From positions 30,001 through 54,713 of the forward strand of contig RPFO01002025.1 in assembly GCA_009746045.1 (NCBI GenBank): a stretch of 24,713 nt of DNA, given 5' to 3'. The number at the start of each line of letters is the position of its first letter. Positions within the stretch are counted from its first letter, which is position 1. This DNA is from Mesostigma viride (taxonomy: Eukaryota; Streptophyta; Mesostigmatophyceae; Mesostigmatales; Mesostigmataceae). Below the pieces are notes generated by a model, which ran no database searches, had not been told where the DNA came from, and saw only the letters and a program-made list of their open reading frames with translations. Below are positions 8,058-15,661 of this stretch, piece by piece. Both the position numbers and the translations under genes were made by a program.

Positions 8058-8380
8058 GAATGGGTGAGAAAAGGTGAGAAAAAGGGTGAGATGGGTGAGA
8101 AAAAGGGTGAGAAATGGGTGAGAATGGGTGAGAAAAGTGAGAAAATAGGGTGAGAAATGGGTGAGAATGGGTGAGAAAAGGGCAATCTCACCCGGGTGAG
8201 ATTGCCCCAAAAAGGTGAAAAAAGGGGAAAAACGTGAGAAAAATCTCAAAAAACAGGACGTGAGATAAGTGAGAAAAACGGGAGGTGTGAAACGTGAGAA
8301 AAGTGAGAAAATCAGGACGTGAGAAGAGTGAGAAAAGTGAGAAAAGTGAGAAAAACAGGACGTGAGAGACGTGAGAAAAC
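8058..8380 (+). repeat. Left subterminal array of GTGAGAAA repeats
   Basis: About 25 irregular copies of GTGAGAA(A) or GGTGAGAA separated by 1-10 bases, with sub-units such as CAGGACGTGAGA repeated further inside. Orientation is outward-consistent with the right array. These are probably the transposase-binding subterminal repeats of the CACTA element. Confidence 0.8.
8180..8207. repeat. 28-bp perfect palindrome in left array
   Basis: GGGCAATCTCACCC followed directly by its exact reverse complement. The centre is CCCGGG. It lies 142 bp from the left end of the element and contains two array repeats back to back. Confidence 0.9.
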
Positions 8381-8542
8381 ACAGCGCTGAAAAACACACC
8401 CATAATGCAATATGCTGGCAGCAGACACATGCATGCAGTGCTAGTAACAACCGCTGTTCAAAACAGCAACAATAATGATTTTTTCATTAAATGTTTGAAT
8501 AATTTTAATGTTTACAGCTGCAAGAACCCGTTGATTCAACTA

Positions 8543-8692
8543 TTCAACACTGTTATGGGGTTATGTACATCTTCGGCATTCAAATATGCCTGTTCAACAC
8601 AGTCTGTTATGGCGTTATGACATCTTCTGCATTCAATGCCTATTCAACACAGTCTGTTACGGCGTTATGACATCTTCTGCATTCAATGCCTA
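8543..8692. repeat. 50-bp tandem repeat, three copies
   Basis: The unit begins TTCAACACAGTCTGTTATGG and ends GCATTCAATGCC. Copies start at 8543 (divergent), 8593 and 8643; the last two are nearly identical. It lies inside the CACTA element, with no coding sign. Confidence 0.85.
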
Positions 8693-8828
8693 TCATCAAA
8701 TACTATATGGTAGCTAGCTAACAAAGCGGGCCGGTCGACAGGGCGTCACATGCTGACTTGAAAGTGGAACCGCTTGCATTTTACTCTCGTGGTCCCTGCA
8801 AGAAATAAACAAACCGACACAATATACG

Positions 8829-8925
8829 CAAGAGGAAAAGAAATCAGATCCTTGACATAGATGTAAGCGTTCCACAAGGATCTTGAGCTCAGCACCACCT
8901 AAAAATCCATGCAGCAAATGTGTAT
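8829..8925. repeat. About 97-bp direct repeat, copy A
   Basis: Shares GATCCTTGACATAGA, CACAAGGA...GAGCTCA..AGCACC and CCATGCAGCAAATGTGTA with the copy at 9075-9170; the two are about 245 bp apart. Confidence 0.7.
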
Positions 8926-9074
8926 GGCAAATCATAATTCCATCAACATACAATTCTACACATCCATGCATGCAAGAGGCCGGGGGAAAAAAAACAGGCC
9001 CTTGCAGATAAACATCTATACCTTCAAATGCCAAAATAATGACACCTATAATTCCCCCTAAAATGAAAGCAGTG

Positions 9075-9170
9075 CAAGAGAAAAAAAAGACATCGGATCC
9101 TTGACATAGACATCACCATTCTACAAGGAAGAGCTCACCAGCACCTAACGGTCCATGCAGCAAATGTGTA
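9075..9170. repeat. About 97-bp direct repeat, copy B
   Basis: Partner of 8829-8925, with several substitutions and small indels. No coding sign. Confidence 0.7.
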
Positions 9171-9625
9171 GAACCCAACACTCACTCTTATGGCAAAGCA
9201 GCCCCATGTGGCAAGGCAGCACCATACACATGAATCACACCATGCGCCAGATGTCACACGAGCAAGGCACAACGTTGTCGTCGGATCAGAAAGCAACAAA
9301 CGTGAAAACGCTAGCGGCCCAAATCTGAGATTCCGCGGAACACAGAAAATAAGAAAGCTCAGAAGCTACCAGCAAGGGATCGAACATATGACCTTTGGCA
9401 TGATTTCGCGGCTGTGTGAGTCTCCTGATCCGAAGGCATCTCACTTAATTAACGTTTCGAAACAGCCAAACTGCGAAAATCTCTTACCGGAGAGAGTTGC
9501 CAATATCAAGGAGACAACCAGCGCAGGCCAGAAATCGGGAGAATCCGGACCATGGTAGCTCGAGCCTGCCGTTATCTTGTCCGCGTTTTCGAGTCGTGCA
9601 GGATTATGAATATGAATGGAGATGG

Positions 9626-9720
9626 AAATGTGTAGCCTTGTGCATTGAAATTATGGCTGGCTGACGTGAAGAGCGACTACATGACCTAGACGATGGGGCC
9701 GGAAACAGCTTGCTTGATTG
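9626..9720. repeat. About 95-bp inverted repeat, left arm
   Basis: Matches the reverse complement of 10474-10572 at roughly 85% by eye (shared blocks AAATGTGTAGCCTTG, CATTGAAATTATGGCTGGCT, GGCCGGAAACAGCTTGCTTG). The arms enclose about 750 bp and could be the ends of a small nested or foldback element; no clear target duplication was found. Confidence 0.75.
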
Positions 9721-10094
9721 TGTTTCATCGTGGGCAACGAGTCCAACGACTACTTTCTCTGGGCGGCAAACTGCGGCAAATTGAACGCAAACCTCATCAT
9801 GAAATCTTGACCGTCGAAATGTAACAATCCGACGACTTATGCAGTATGCCGCGTAATTTTCTGTTGCGGGAGAGCCGTTGGGCCGGTTCCCGACGCGGGC
9901 GACCAGTGGTTTGCATTAAGTTAACTTACCTGAAGTTCTCCAACAGAAGTGACTCAAGCCGCATGATGGCACTCATCGACGGCCTCAGTCTATTGACGCG
10001 TCGGCCCGATTTTGGCGGCACCCAATTTGACCCCAACGGCACCTACCGACAAAGGGCATACGTACGTTTCACGCGCACCACGACCTTCGAGCTC

Positions 10095-10194
10095 TGCTAT
10101 GGCGGTGGTGCCGTGGGGCCCGCATCAGACTGCGGGCCCTTATCTGCTATGGCGGTGCTGCCGTTGGGCCCGCATCAGAATTCAGGCCCTTTAT
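10095..10194. repeat. 50-bp tandem duplication with GC-rich hairpin
   Basis: Two units starting TGCTATGGCGGTG at 10095 and 10145. In the first, GGGCCCGCA and TGCGGGCCC form a perfect 9-bp stem around TCAGAC (10116-10139). It lies between the arms of the inner inverted repeat. Confidence 0.8.
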
Positions 10195-10473
10195 GCAGGC
10201 GGGCCCTTAATGCATGTTACTTTTTTATTCTTCTGCATACAAATATGAAGCAATGAGGTCGTGTCCTCCGGATTTTTGCATTTGCACCGTGTGCAGTTCT
10301 TGGACGTTTGGAAACATGCATGATGGCATGTGGCTAATGTAATGACTGAATCAAGCTAGACCGTTTCAGTGGTTTTTCATTTGCGGGTATTTCCTCGTAA
10401 ATGGTGGGAAAGCGATCGCAGCAATGGTTCTCACCACTAGACACTCCCGGCCAGTGAAGCTCGAAAAACACGC

Positions 10474-10572
10474 CCTGATCAAGCAAGCTGTTTCCGGCCC
10501 ACTGTATAGGTCATCTTACAGTCGCTCTTTGCGTAAGCCAGCCATAATTTCAATGAACAAGGCTACACATTT
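10474..10572. repeat. About 95-bp inverted repeat, right arm
   Basis: Partner of 9626-9720 in inverted orientation; see that entry. Confidence 0.75.
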
Positions 10573-11220
10573 GCATACTCTTTTCTTGGTTATCGGTGTG
10601 CCTTTGTTTGGATGCAGGGGGGATCGCTGTGCTGACACAACGCGTTCAACGTGCTGGGAATCAACAATCCTGACGTCCCAAGGTGTACTGGAGGGGCGGG
10701 GACCTGATGATCAACCACAAGATGTGGACGCCCCCTGCGGGCTAGAATAGCCCTAGCTTGTAATCATTGGTAGTCTCTGCCGCCATGGCAGCCATGCCTA
10801 GAATGTTTGCCTAGCTGAGCCACTATACCTAGTCACGTGCACCGCTAACACACGGTACACAACCAGCCATAGCCTTAGCTTAGTCCTTGTACAACCATGC
10901 TACGTCATGGCTATGCTCAGATTACTTGCCCATGCACCCGTTATGATATGCTCACATGGGTCTTATTGCACCCACAGATTGCCGGATCGTTTATCGGGTC
11001 CAATAGCAGCTGCGACATGCCTTTGGCATGAAGGAGAAAGGGGGTCTGTGCCCTTCCTGTTGTGCACACACAGGGATTAAAAGCACTTCGGTGCTCCGTG
11101 ACCCAACGGGAGCACGAGTTTAATTTATCATGTAATTAATTAATTAGTGGTGCTGAGTTTATTTTCACATCAATGACTTAATGAAATAAAGCTCATGATT
11201 TTTCTCGTGTTACACTCTTG
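10573..11220. other. Non-coding interior of the CACTA element
   Basis: No protein-like ORF. Contains short stem-loops (GCACTTCGGTGC at 11085-11096 and a TGCCTTTGGCA stem), a run of TAATTAATTAATTAG near 11135, and many CTAG/CATG-rich short words. No gene, RNA gene or transposase remnant is recognised. Confidence 0.5.
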
Positions 11221-11544
11221 GTGAGAAATTTCTCACCACGTTGACTTGTGATTTTTCTCGTGTTAGTGATTTTTCTCATGTTGGTGAGAAACTTCTCAAT
11301 TTTTTCACTTTTTCTCACTTTTTCTCACTTTTTCTCACCCATTCTCACCTTTTTTCTCACTTTAGGGTTTTTTCTCACCCAAATCTCACCCAAACCCCCT
11401 TTTTCTCACCAAAATCTCACCCTGGTGAGATTTTGTTGCCTAGCGTTTGCGGAAAAAAATTGAGATTTTTCTCACTTTTCTCACCTTTTTTCTCAAAGGG
11501 GTGAGAAAATTGAGGGTTTTTGAGAATTTTCTCAGAAATTGAGT
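11221..11544 (-). repeat. Right subterminal array of TTTCTCAC repeats
   Basis: Mirrored counterpart of the left array: TTTTTCTCAC(C) repeated many times on the plus strand. It opens with a perfect 16-bp palindrome, GTGAGAAATTTCTCAC (11221-11236). Confidence 0.8.
11410..11435. repeat. 26-bp palindrome in right array
   Basis: CAAAATCTCACC and its exact reverse complement separated by CT, 117 bp from the right end. It is the positional and sequence counterpart of the left palindrome (shared core AATCTCACC...GGTGAGATT). Confidence 0.9.
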
Positions 11545-11552
11545 TCCTAGTG
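11541..11552 (-). repeat. CACTA element right terminal inverted repeat
   Basis: GAGTTCCTAGTG, the exact reverse complement of the left end. It is followed by TT, matching the TT left of the element. Confidence 0.85.
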
Positions 11553-11554
11553 TT

Positions 11555-12016
11555 TTTAGGGGACCCTGCAGAGTTCTGCTGGTGTTCGGGGAGCCCGCCC
11601 ATATCCGCCGGTGGAAGCGCCTGGTCCGCCTTATCAAATATTGGCTTGTTGAAGATGGGTGGGAAGGCCTCGCCTACTTTTCCGACGACGATTCTTCGTC
11701 TGATGAGGATGATGATTCGGAGAAGGGGGAAGAGGGGAAGGAGGAAGAGGGGGAGGCGGATGAGGATGAGGATGAGGAGGAGGATGAGGAGGAGAAGGAG
11801 GAAGAGGGGGAGGAGGATATTGCTGAGGGGCACCCGCCCGGGGTGGGTGAGGGGCAGGCGGAGGGGGAGAAAGGGGATGGGGATGGGGAGAAGGGAGGAG
11901 GGGGGAGGGGGGAGGGGGACGGGGGAGGAGATGGAAGGGGAGGGAAAAAGCGCAGTCGGGGTGATGGAGGCTCGCGTGATGAGACAATGGGGGGGATGAA
12001 GACAAAAGGGGGGGAG
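11555..12016 (+). CDS. Large gene, exon 6 right part (acidic tail)
   Basis: If the element and one TT are removed, GCC CTT joins TTT AGG GGA and the frame stays open for 154 codons. The peptide starts FRGPCRVLLVFGEPAHIRRW, then has a helical, basic segment (KRLVRLIKYWLVEDGW), a long run of Asp/Glu with Ser, a Gly-rich stretch and a KKRSR patch resembling a nuclear localisation signal. It ends at GAG|GTAAGC, a phase-0 donor like all others of the gene. Read alone it would look like a separate acidic ORF. Splicing partners downstream are not found in this window. Confidence 0.6.
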
Positions 12017-12042
12017 GTAAGCGCCAGCGTGCTGGTGAAGGA

Positions 12043-12311
12043 GACTCGAGGCCTGTCGTTGGAAACGCCGGCGGGCGTATCTGTGACGAGGAGGGGGATC
12101 GCCAGCGGGAGGGAGGCTCGCGGCCTGTTACTGGAAACGCCGGCGGGCGTATTTGTGATGAGGAGGGGGATCGCCAGCAGGAAGGAGGCTCGCGGCCTGT
12201 TACTGGAAACGCCGGCGGGCGTATCTGTGATGAGGAGGGGGATCGCCAGCAGGAAGGAGGCTCGCAGCCTGTTACTGGTAACGCCGGCGGGCGTATCTGT
12301 GATGAGGATGG
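12043..12311. repeat. 72-bp tandem repeat, 3.7 copies
   Basis: Units start at 12043, 12115, 12187 and 12259 (truncated by the LTR at 12312). Each contains GGAAACGCCGGCGGGCGTAT (or GGTAACG...), which is close to the reverse complement of the GTTGCG...GGCGTTTCT motif. The repeats lie just inside the intron after donor 12017. The unit length is a multiple of three, so an ORF runs through, but this is probably intronic. Confidence 0.9.
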
Positions 12312-12883
12312 TGTTACGTCGCGTAACAATTCGTTGTAGTTACGGACGTAAATTAGGTCCTTGGCCTCGGTTGTTCCTAGGTTACGTGCAGTTCTAGTCT
12401 GGACATGATTGTCCCCGTAACAGTACTGTGGTATATTGGGTGCCTTTGGGCGCCGCGCCGCGTACTATATTAGTGGTCCTTATCCTTTTGTAGAATGTAG
12501 TGGACCGGCGTGCATCTGTGCACCTGCCTGTGTTTCTGTGGTTCTGTAGGCGAGGGCCAGGTCGGCCCGAGCCTGTTGGACCGTTGGTGACCATTTATGC
12601 ACGTTCCACTCCTTGTGTGGTTACTCGGCGTGTGTTAAGTGAATTGACACATTTAGGCTTGGGTCACGGCAGTGTAGTTGTGTTTCCTTCCTCTATTCCT
12701 GGAGTAAACGGGTTTTGGTAAATGGTTGTATGGCGTATTATAGCAACACTTACGTTAATGCATTGAGATCAGCTCCGTCACGTTCGTCTTTCGCCAGAGG
12801 GTTAAGTAGAGGAGGCCTGACCAGTTTAGGTAGTATCAGGCCCATTAGAGGTAGAGGTGGAGGTAGATATCCGCGGCGTAACA
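12312..12883 (+). repeat. 5' LTR, 572 bp
   Basis: Begins TGTTACGTCGCGTAACA (itself a palindrome) and ends GCGGCGTAACA, giving TGTTACG/CGTAACA terminal inverted repeats and standard TG...CA ends. TACTATATTA at 12463-12472 is a TATA-box candidate. The repeated partner is 22540-23108. Confidence 0.93.
12463..12472 (+). promoter_or_regulatory. LTR TATA-box candidate
   Basis: TACTATATTA in the 5' LTR after a GC-rich CGCCGCGCCGCG segment; the same sequence is at 22691-22700 in the 3' LTR. Transcription would start about 25-30 bp downstream, leaving the ATG at 12730 on the transcript. Confidence 0.45.
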
Positions 12884-13089
12884 ATGGTTCCGGAGGAACT
12901 TCAGTAGGTAGTGAACGAGACGACTATCCCTTGCCACATACACCTTTTCAAGACCCCTTCCGCGTCCAGGAACAAGAAGTCGACACTTCCTTGATAGGTA
13001 ATGGGCGGGTCGCCTTCAAGCTAGGAGCGTCGTGCTGCCCGTTTCGGGACACGCTTTACCTAGAAGCTAGACCTGCTCACAGCGGATAA
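12730..13089 (+). CDS. RGG-rich leader ORF spanning the LTR edge, 119 aa
   Basis: Seen: ATG in the LTR, reading through the LTR end and the primer-binding site to a TAA at 13087-13089. The N-terminal half is basic and Gly/Arg-rich (SFARGLSRGG, RPIRGRGGGRYPRRN), suggestive of nucleic-acid binding; the rest is unremarkable. Another ATG at 12722 in a different frame comes first and is very short. The ORF may be real or may be chance openness. In the 3' LTR the same start runs into other sequence. Not a known family. Confidence 0.3.
   Translation: MAYYSNTYVNALRSAPSRSSFARGLSRGGLTSLGSIRPIRGRGGGRYPRRNNGSGGTSVGSERDDYPLPHTPFQDPFRVQEQEVDTSLIGNGRVAFKLGASCCPFRDTLYLEARPAHSG
12885..12900 (+). other. Primer-binding site candidate
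   Basis: One base after the LTR end the sequence is TGGTTCCGGAGGAACT. TGG is the complement of the tRNA 3' CCA, and the position is right for a minus-strand primer site. The tRNA is not identified. The site is also self-complementary (GTTCC-GGA-GGAAC), so a hairpin role is possible. Confidence 0.6.
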
Positions 13090-13406
13090 ATCCTTTCGTA
13101 GTTAGCCTGTCCTTCGCCTTGTTTTCCTGCTTACGGTTGTTTCCTGCCTTAGATCGGGGAGTATTACTGTTCGGAGACGATTAGCGTCGCCGTACCTACA
13201 CCTTTTTCCTTGTGCTGCTGCTTTATTAGACGGCCGCACCCGCAGAGTTACGGGGCGCTGTGTTAGGACGAGCGCTGGGATATCCGGCCGCTGACTTAGG
13301 ACGAGAGCTGGAAACTCCCGCCCTCCTTCTTCTTTCGGTGATCCAGATCGTCAAGCTAAGTCGCCTACCCCTACCTCGTCTAGCTTGACATCACAAGACA
13401 CGCCAG
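13090..13406 (+). other. Retrotransposon untranslated leader
   Basis: No protein-like ORF. Contains a partial duplication (CGAGCGCTGG..ATC / CGAGAGCTGGAAAC) and ends at CCAG|GTGAGT, a consensus splice donor. Confidence 0.5.
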
Positions 13407-13902
13407 GTGAGTTATCATGAGTCAACGTCGTGTTTTTACTGCGCCTTCCCATTCATCTAGTGATAATAGTTTAGCTAAGTATTACGTGGTTATTACCCCT
13501 CAATGGTCAGCCATTTTCCTCTCTTGGTCAGATGCTAGGAAGATAGTGCAAAACCGTACATATAATGTAATTAGGTATAAGAAATTTGTTACCTTCGAGG
13601 AAGCTCAACAATTCCTTATAGACCATAGCGTATCAGATCTAGGCCTACACGTACGTTCTACTCCTCATGGTCGCCCTCCTGTAGAAGCTCTAGATTTTGC
13701 TACCCCTCCTTCGTCTCCCCCTAAGAGGGCTGCATCCTCTTCTAGCTTAGATACTCCTCTCACCTTGGAATTCGGTTCCCTATCCATTACTGTTGTTAAA
13801 AAGGACTGATTTAAATTGTTCCTTTCTGTTAAACCATTAAAATCTTTTCCTTTTCTTTCCTTGCCTTATATTGGCCTTGTCCTTTATCCTTGCTGCTTTC
13901 AG
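13407..13902 (+). other. Predicted intron containing the hybrid-binding-domain ORF
   Basis: Donor CAG|GTGAGT at 13406/13407 and acceptor TGCTGCTTTCAG at 13902 delimit 496 bp containing the whole ORF at 13417-13809. Splicing would place the leader 30 bp upstream of the gag ATG (13933); retention would expose the small ORF first. This is inferred from splice consensus only. Confidence 0.5.
13417..13809 (+). CDS. RNase H1 N-terminal-like hybrid-binding domain protein, 130 aa
   Basis: Residues 20-70 fit the RNase H1 N-terminal / caulimovirus viroplasmin fold: KYYVV near 21-25, a W-S-DA motif (SWSDARKIV, about 36-44), then RYKKF.TFEEAQQFL at 53-67, matching the family pattern YYVV...G.Y.SW.E....V.....YK.F.T.EEA..FL. 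In RNase H1 this roughly 50-residue domain binds RNA-DNA hybrids. The remainder is a Pro/Ser-rich tail. It sits between the 5' LTR and gag, where such elements usually have no gene, and inside a predicted intron. The natural inference is a nucleic-acid-binding helper for reverse transcription or translation; the function is untested. Confidence 0.75.
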   Translation: MSQRRVFTAPSHSSSDNSLAKYYVVITPQWSAIFLSWSDARKIVQNRTYNVIRYKKFVTFEEAQQFLIDHSVSDLGLHVRSTPHGRPPVEALDFATPPSSPPKRAASSSSLDTPLTLEFGSLSITVVKKD

Positions 13903-13932
13903 TTAGATTTTTGATCATTTACTTAAACAAAA

Positions 13933-15661
13933 ATGGATCCAATGGGTGGTAACCTGTCGCCTATACCTACCAATACTCCTACTAATAATAATAATACTAC
14001 TACTAATAACATAACAACTCGTGGTAACCGACGGGACTCCTTGGAAACGGTACACCATCTCACTCCTCAAGGTATTCTGCGTACCTCACCGCCTTCTCCT
14101 GCTGCTGGTGGTCGCCGTCGTCCCTCAATTACCCCACCTACCTATGAACAACGTATTTCCCAAGTCAGATTTAGTGAGGAACCTTCTTTCGTTGTGAACC
14201 AGGCCCCTGCCCCTTCTGCAACCTTGGCTCACCCCTCCAGCAGGTCCTCACACACTAACAATGCTCCTAGGCCTCCTTCCCACCCTGTGCCTTCAATGCC
14301 TGCTATTAACACGGGTCGTACCTCGGCCCCTGTCGGCCCTTCTGGGCGCCCTAGTGCAGTCCCCTTTTTCCCACCTGCTTCCTGGTCCTACCCTGAGACG
14401 GCCTATGAGGCTGCCCAGGTTCCTACCCGTGTGGCTGATTTAGAAGTTAATAATGATTTCAGTACCATGCCCCTAGATGATAGGAATTATGATCATTTTG
14501 CCTATTCCTCTCTTCGTGAGCAATATACTGTCCCCTTCTCCTATGGGCACCATCCGGAAACGGTGGCTCCCTCTAGACCCCTACCCAAGACTTTTCCTAT
14601 CCCTTCCTTCTATCCCGCTTATGTAGCAGTGGAAGATAGTGGCCCTATGGGAAAAACTGATTCTTCTAATCCCCCTAAGCCTCCTGCTCTTCCCCTCTTT
14701 GCCAACCTTCCTAAGCTGGATGTCAAGTCTACCCCTCAACAGTTTTTCACCTTCATTATGTTGCTCACCCAGAACACAGAGTCCTGGCAGAACCACAATA
14801 GGTGGCGCCTCTCTGATGCTGTACTAGTTCCTCATTATCTTACTACCTGCATTACTCCTGAACTTGCTAACCTCATCCAGTGTGAGTCTCTTGCCTCTCA
14901 TGCCTACCCAAACTCTGTAGCAGAATTGTTCAAGCGTTTAGAGAACCATTTAGTCCCTCCCGATGCAGATTGGCAGGATAGATTATCCTTTGGCACCTTG
15001 CAGCAGGGTACCAAGTCCTTCAAAGAATATATGAAAGAGTTTGATGCTCAGATGGTACGAATTAGGGATCTGTCGGGTGCAGAAGTGCGTGCCGCTTCCT
15101 TCAGGGCCTCAGTAGACCCTATTGCGTGAAGTCAAACGCCAGTTCTCTGCCTACCGTTTTACTGACCTGCCCCTCAAGCATGTGCGCCAGCATCTTTTAC
15201 GTGTAGCAGATTTCTTCTCCACGCCTTCTCTTCCTACCCGTTCCCGTATTAATAATATTATCCTTACCCCTGAGGAGGAGAACTCCTATGTAGAAGAATT
15301 AGATATCTGTGTGACTGACCTTTCAGCTCTGGATGTCTCTCATATTACCTGCTATCATTGTAAGGAAGTAGGTCATCTTAAACGTGAGTGCCCCAAGTTC
15401 CTTTCGGGTGCTCCCCCTCATCCCGACGCTCGCCCTCCTCGTACCCCTCAGCGTGCTCCTATTCGTCCCACTTCAGGACGCATTCCTTCAGCTACCCCTA
15501 GTAGGCTGAATGCTGTGCAGACAGGATCCCCAGGGTTCCCCTATGATAATCAGGCTCCCGCACCCTCTTCAATCCCTCGTGACCCTCCAGCAGTGGCTTT
15601 TCCGCCAGGGTCTTCTTCGGGGTTCGTTCCTATGGATTTGGGGGGGGAGGGGGAACAGTAG
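13933..15661 (+). CDS. gag: Gag (capsid and zinc knuckle), one frame break
   Basis: ATG at 13933. An Asn/Thr- and Pro-rich N-terminus is followed by a capsid-like helical region (about residues 245-390: LDVKSTPQQFFTFIMLL, LSFGTLQQGTKSFKEYMKEF). The frame ends at GCG TGA (15124-15129) but continues one base over (LREVKRQFSAYRFTDLPLKH), as if one base were extra or a +1 shift occurred. This second part carries a CCHC zinc knuckle C-x2-C-x4-H-x4-C at 15350-15391 (CYHCKEVGHLKREC), the nucleocapsid RNA-binding signature, then a Pro-rich tail ending GGEGEQ before TAG at 15661. The break falls within the capsid C-terminus, an unusual place for programmed shifting. Confidence 0.85.

Larger units (their letters stand above)
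8038..11552. mobile_element. Non-autonomous CACTA-like DNA transposon, 3,515 bp
   Basis: Seen: the left end CACTAGGAACTC and right end GAGTTCCTAGTG form a perfect 12-bp terminal inverted repeat, with weaker similarity continuing (CTTTGAGAA / TTTCTGAGAA). Both ends are followed inwards by dense arrays of the same short repeat in mirrored orientation (GTGAGAAA on the left, TTTCTCAC on the right), each holding a long palindrome. Known: CACTA/EnSpm elements start with CACTA, carry subterminal repeat arrays bound by their transposase accessory protein, and make 2-3 bp target duplications. The flanks share TT (8036-8037 and 11553-11554); a 3-bp duplication would have one mismatch. No transposase ORF is visible inside, so it would need help in trans. 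It sits in the last exon of the large host gene. Confidence 0.85.
3095..12016 (+). other. Large multi-exon gene of unknown function, split by a transposon
   Basis: Overall model: exons 3095-3769, 3891-3947, 4075-4155, 4280-4786, 5228-6412 and 6669-12016. Every donor/acceptor pair preserves phase 0. The final exon is interrupted by the element at 8038-11552. Summing exons, with four single-base frame breaks corrected and the element removed, gives about 1,446 codons and then another phase-0 donor at 12017, so at least one further exon is missing. No domain family is recognised. The N-terminal third is low complexity (P/A/G/K-rich), the middle is helical and globular-looking, and the end is a strongly acidic tail with a KKRSR basic patch. 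The frame breaks mostly sit in G runs and may be assembly errors. In this assembly the gene cannot make its full product because the transposon supplies a stop. Confidence 0.7.

Noticed and set aside
8058-8380. CRISPR-like repeat array
   Set aside because: Irregular spacing, no distinct spacers, mirrored copy at 11221-11544, and eukaryotic context; explained as CACTA subterminal repeats.
9370-9470. tRNA gene or tRNA-derived SINE on the minus strand
   Set aside because: A B-box-like GTTCGATCCC and CTTCGGATCAGGAG words are present, but the D arm, T stem and acceptor stem do not pair; too degenerate to call.
9190-9558. 122-aa ORF inside the transposon
   Set aside because: Composition looks random, there is no domain or splice support, and it lies in repeat-rich transposon interior.
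9846-10256. 136-aa ORF inside the transposon
   Set aside because: It reads through a tandem GC-rich hairpin repeat and has no recognisable domain; probably chance.
11634-12329. 231-aa Pro/Ser-rich ORF on the minus strand
   Set aside because: It is the antisense shadow of the acidic/Gly-rich host exon and the 72-bp repeat.
15113-15130. Programmed +1 frameshift at GCG TGA within gag
   Set aside because: The sequence resembles known +1 sites, but it lies inside the capsid region rather than at a Gag/Pol boundary; an inserted base is simpler.
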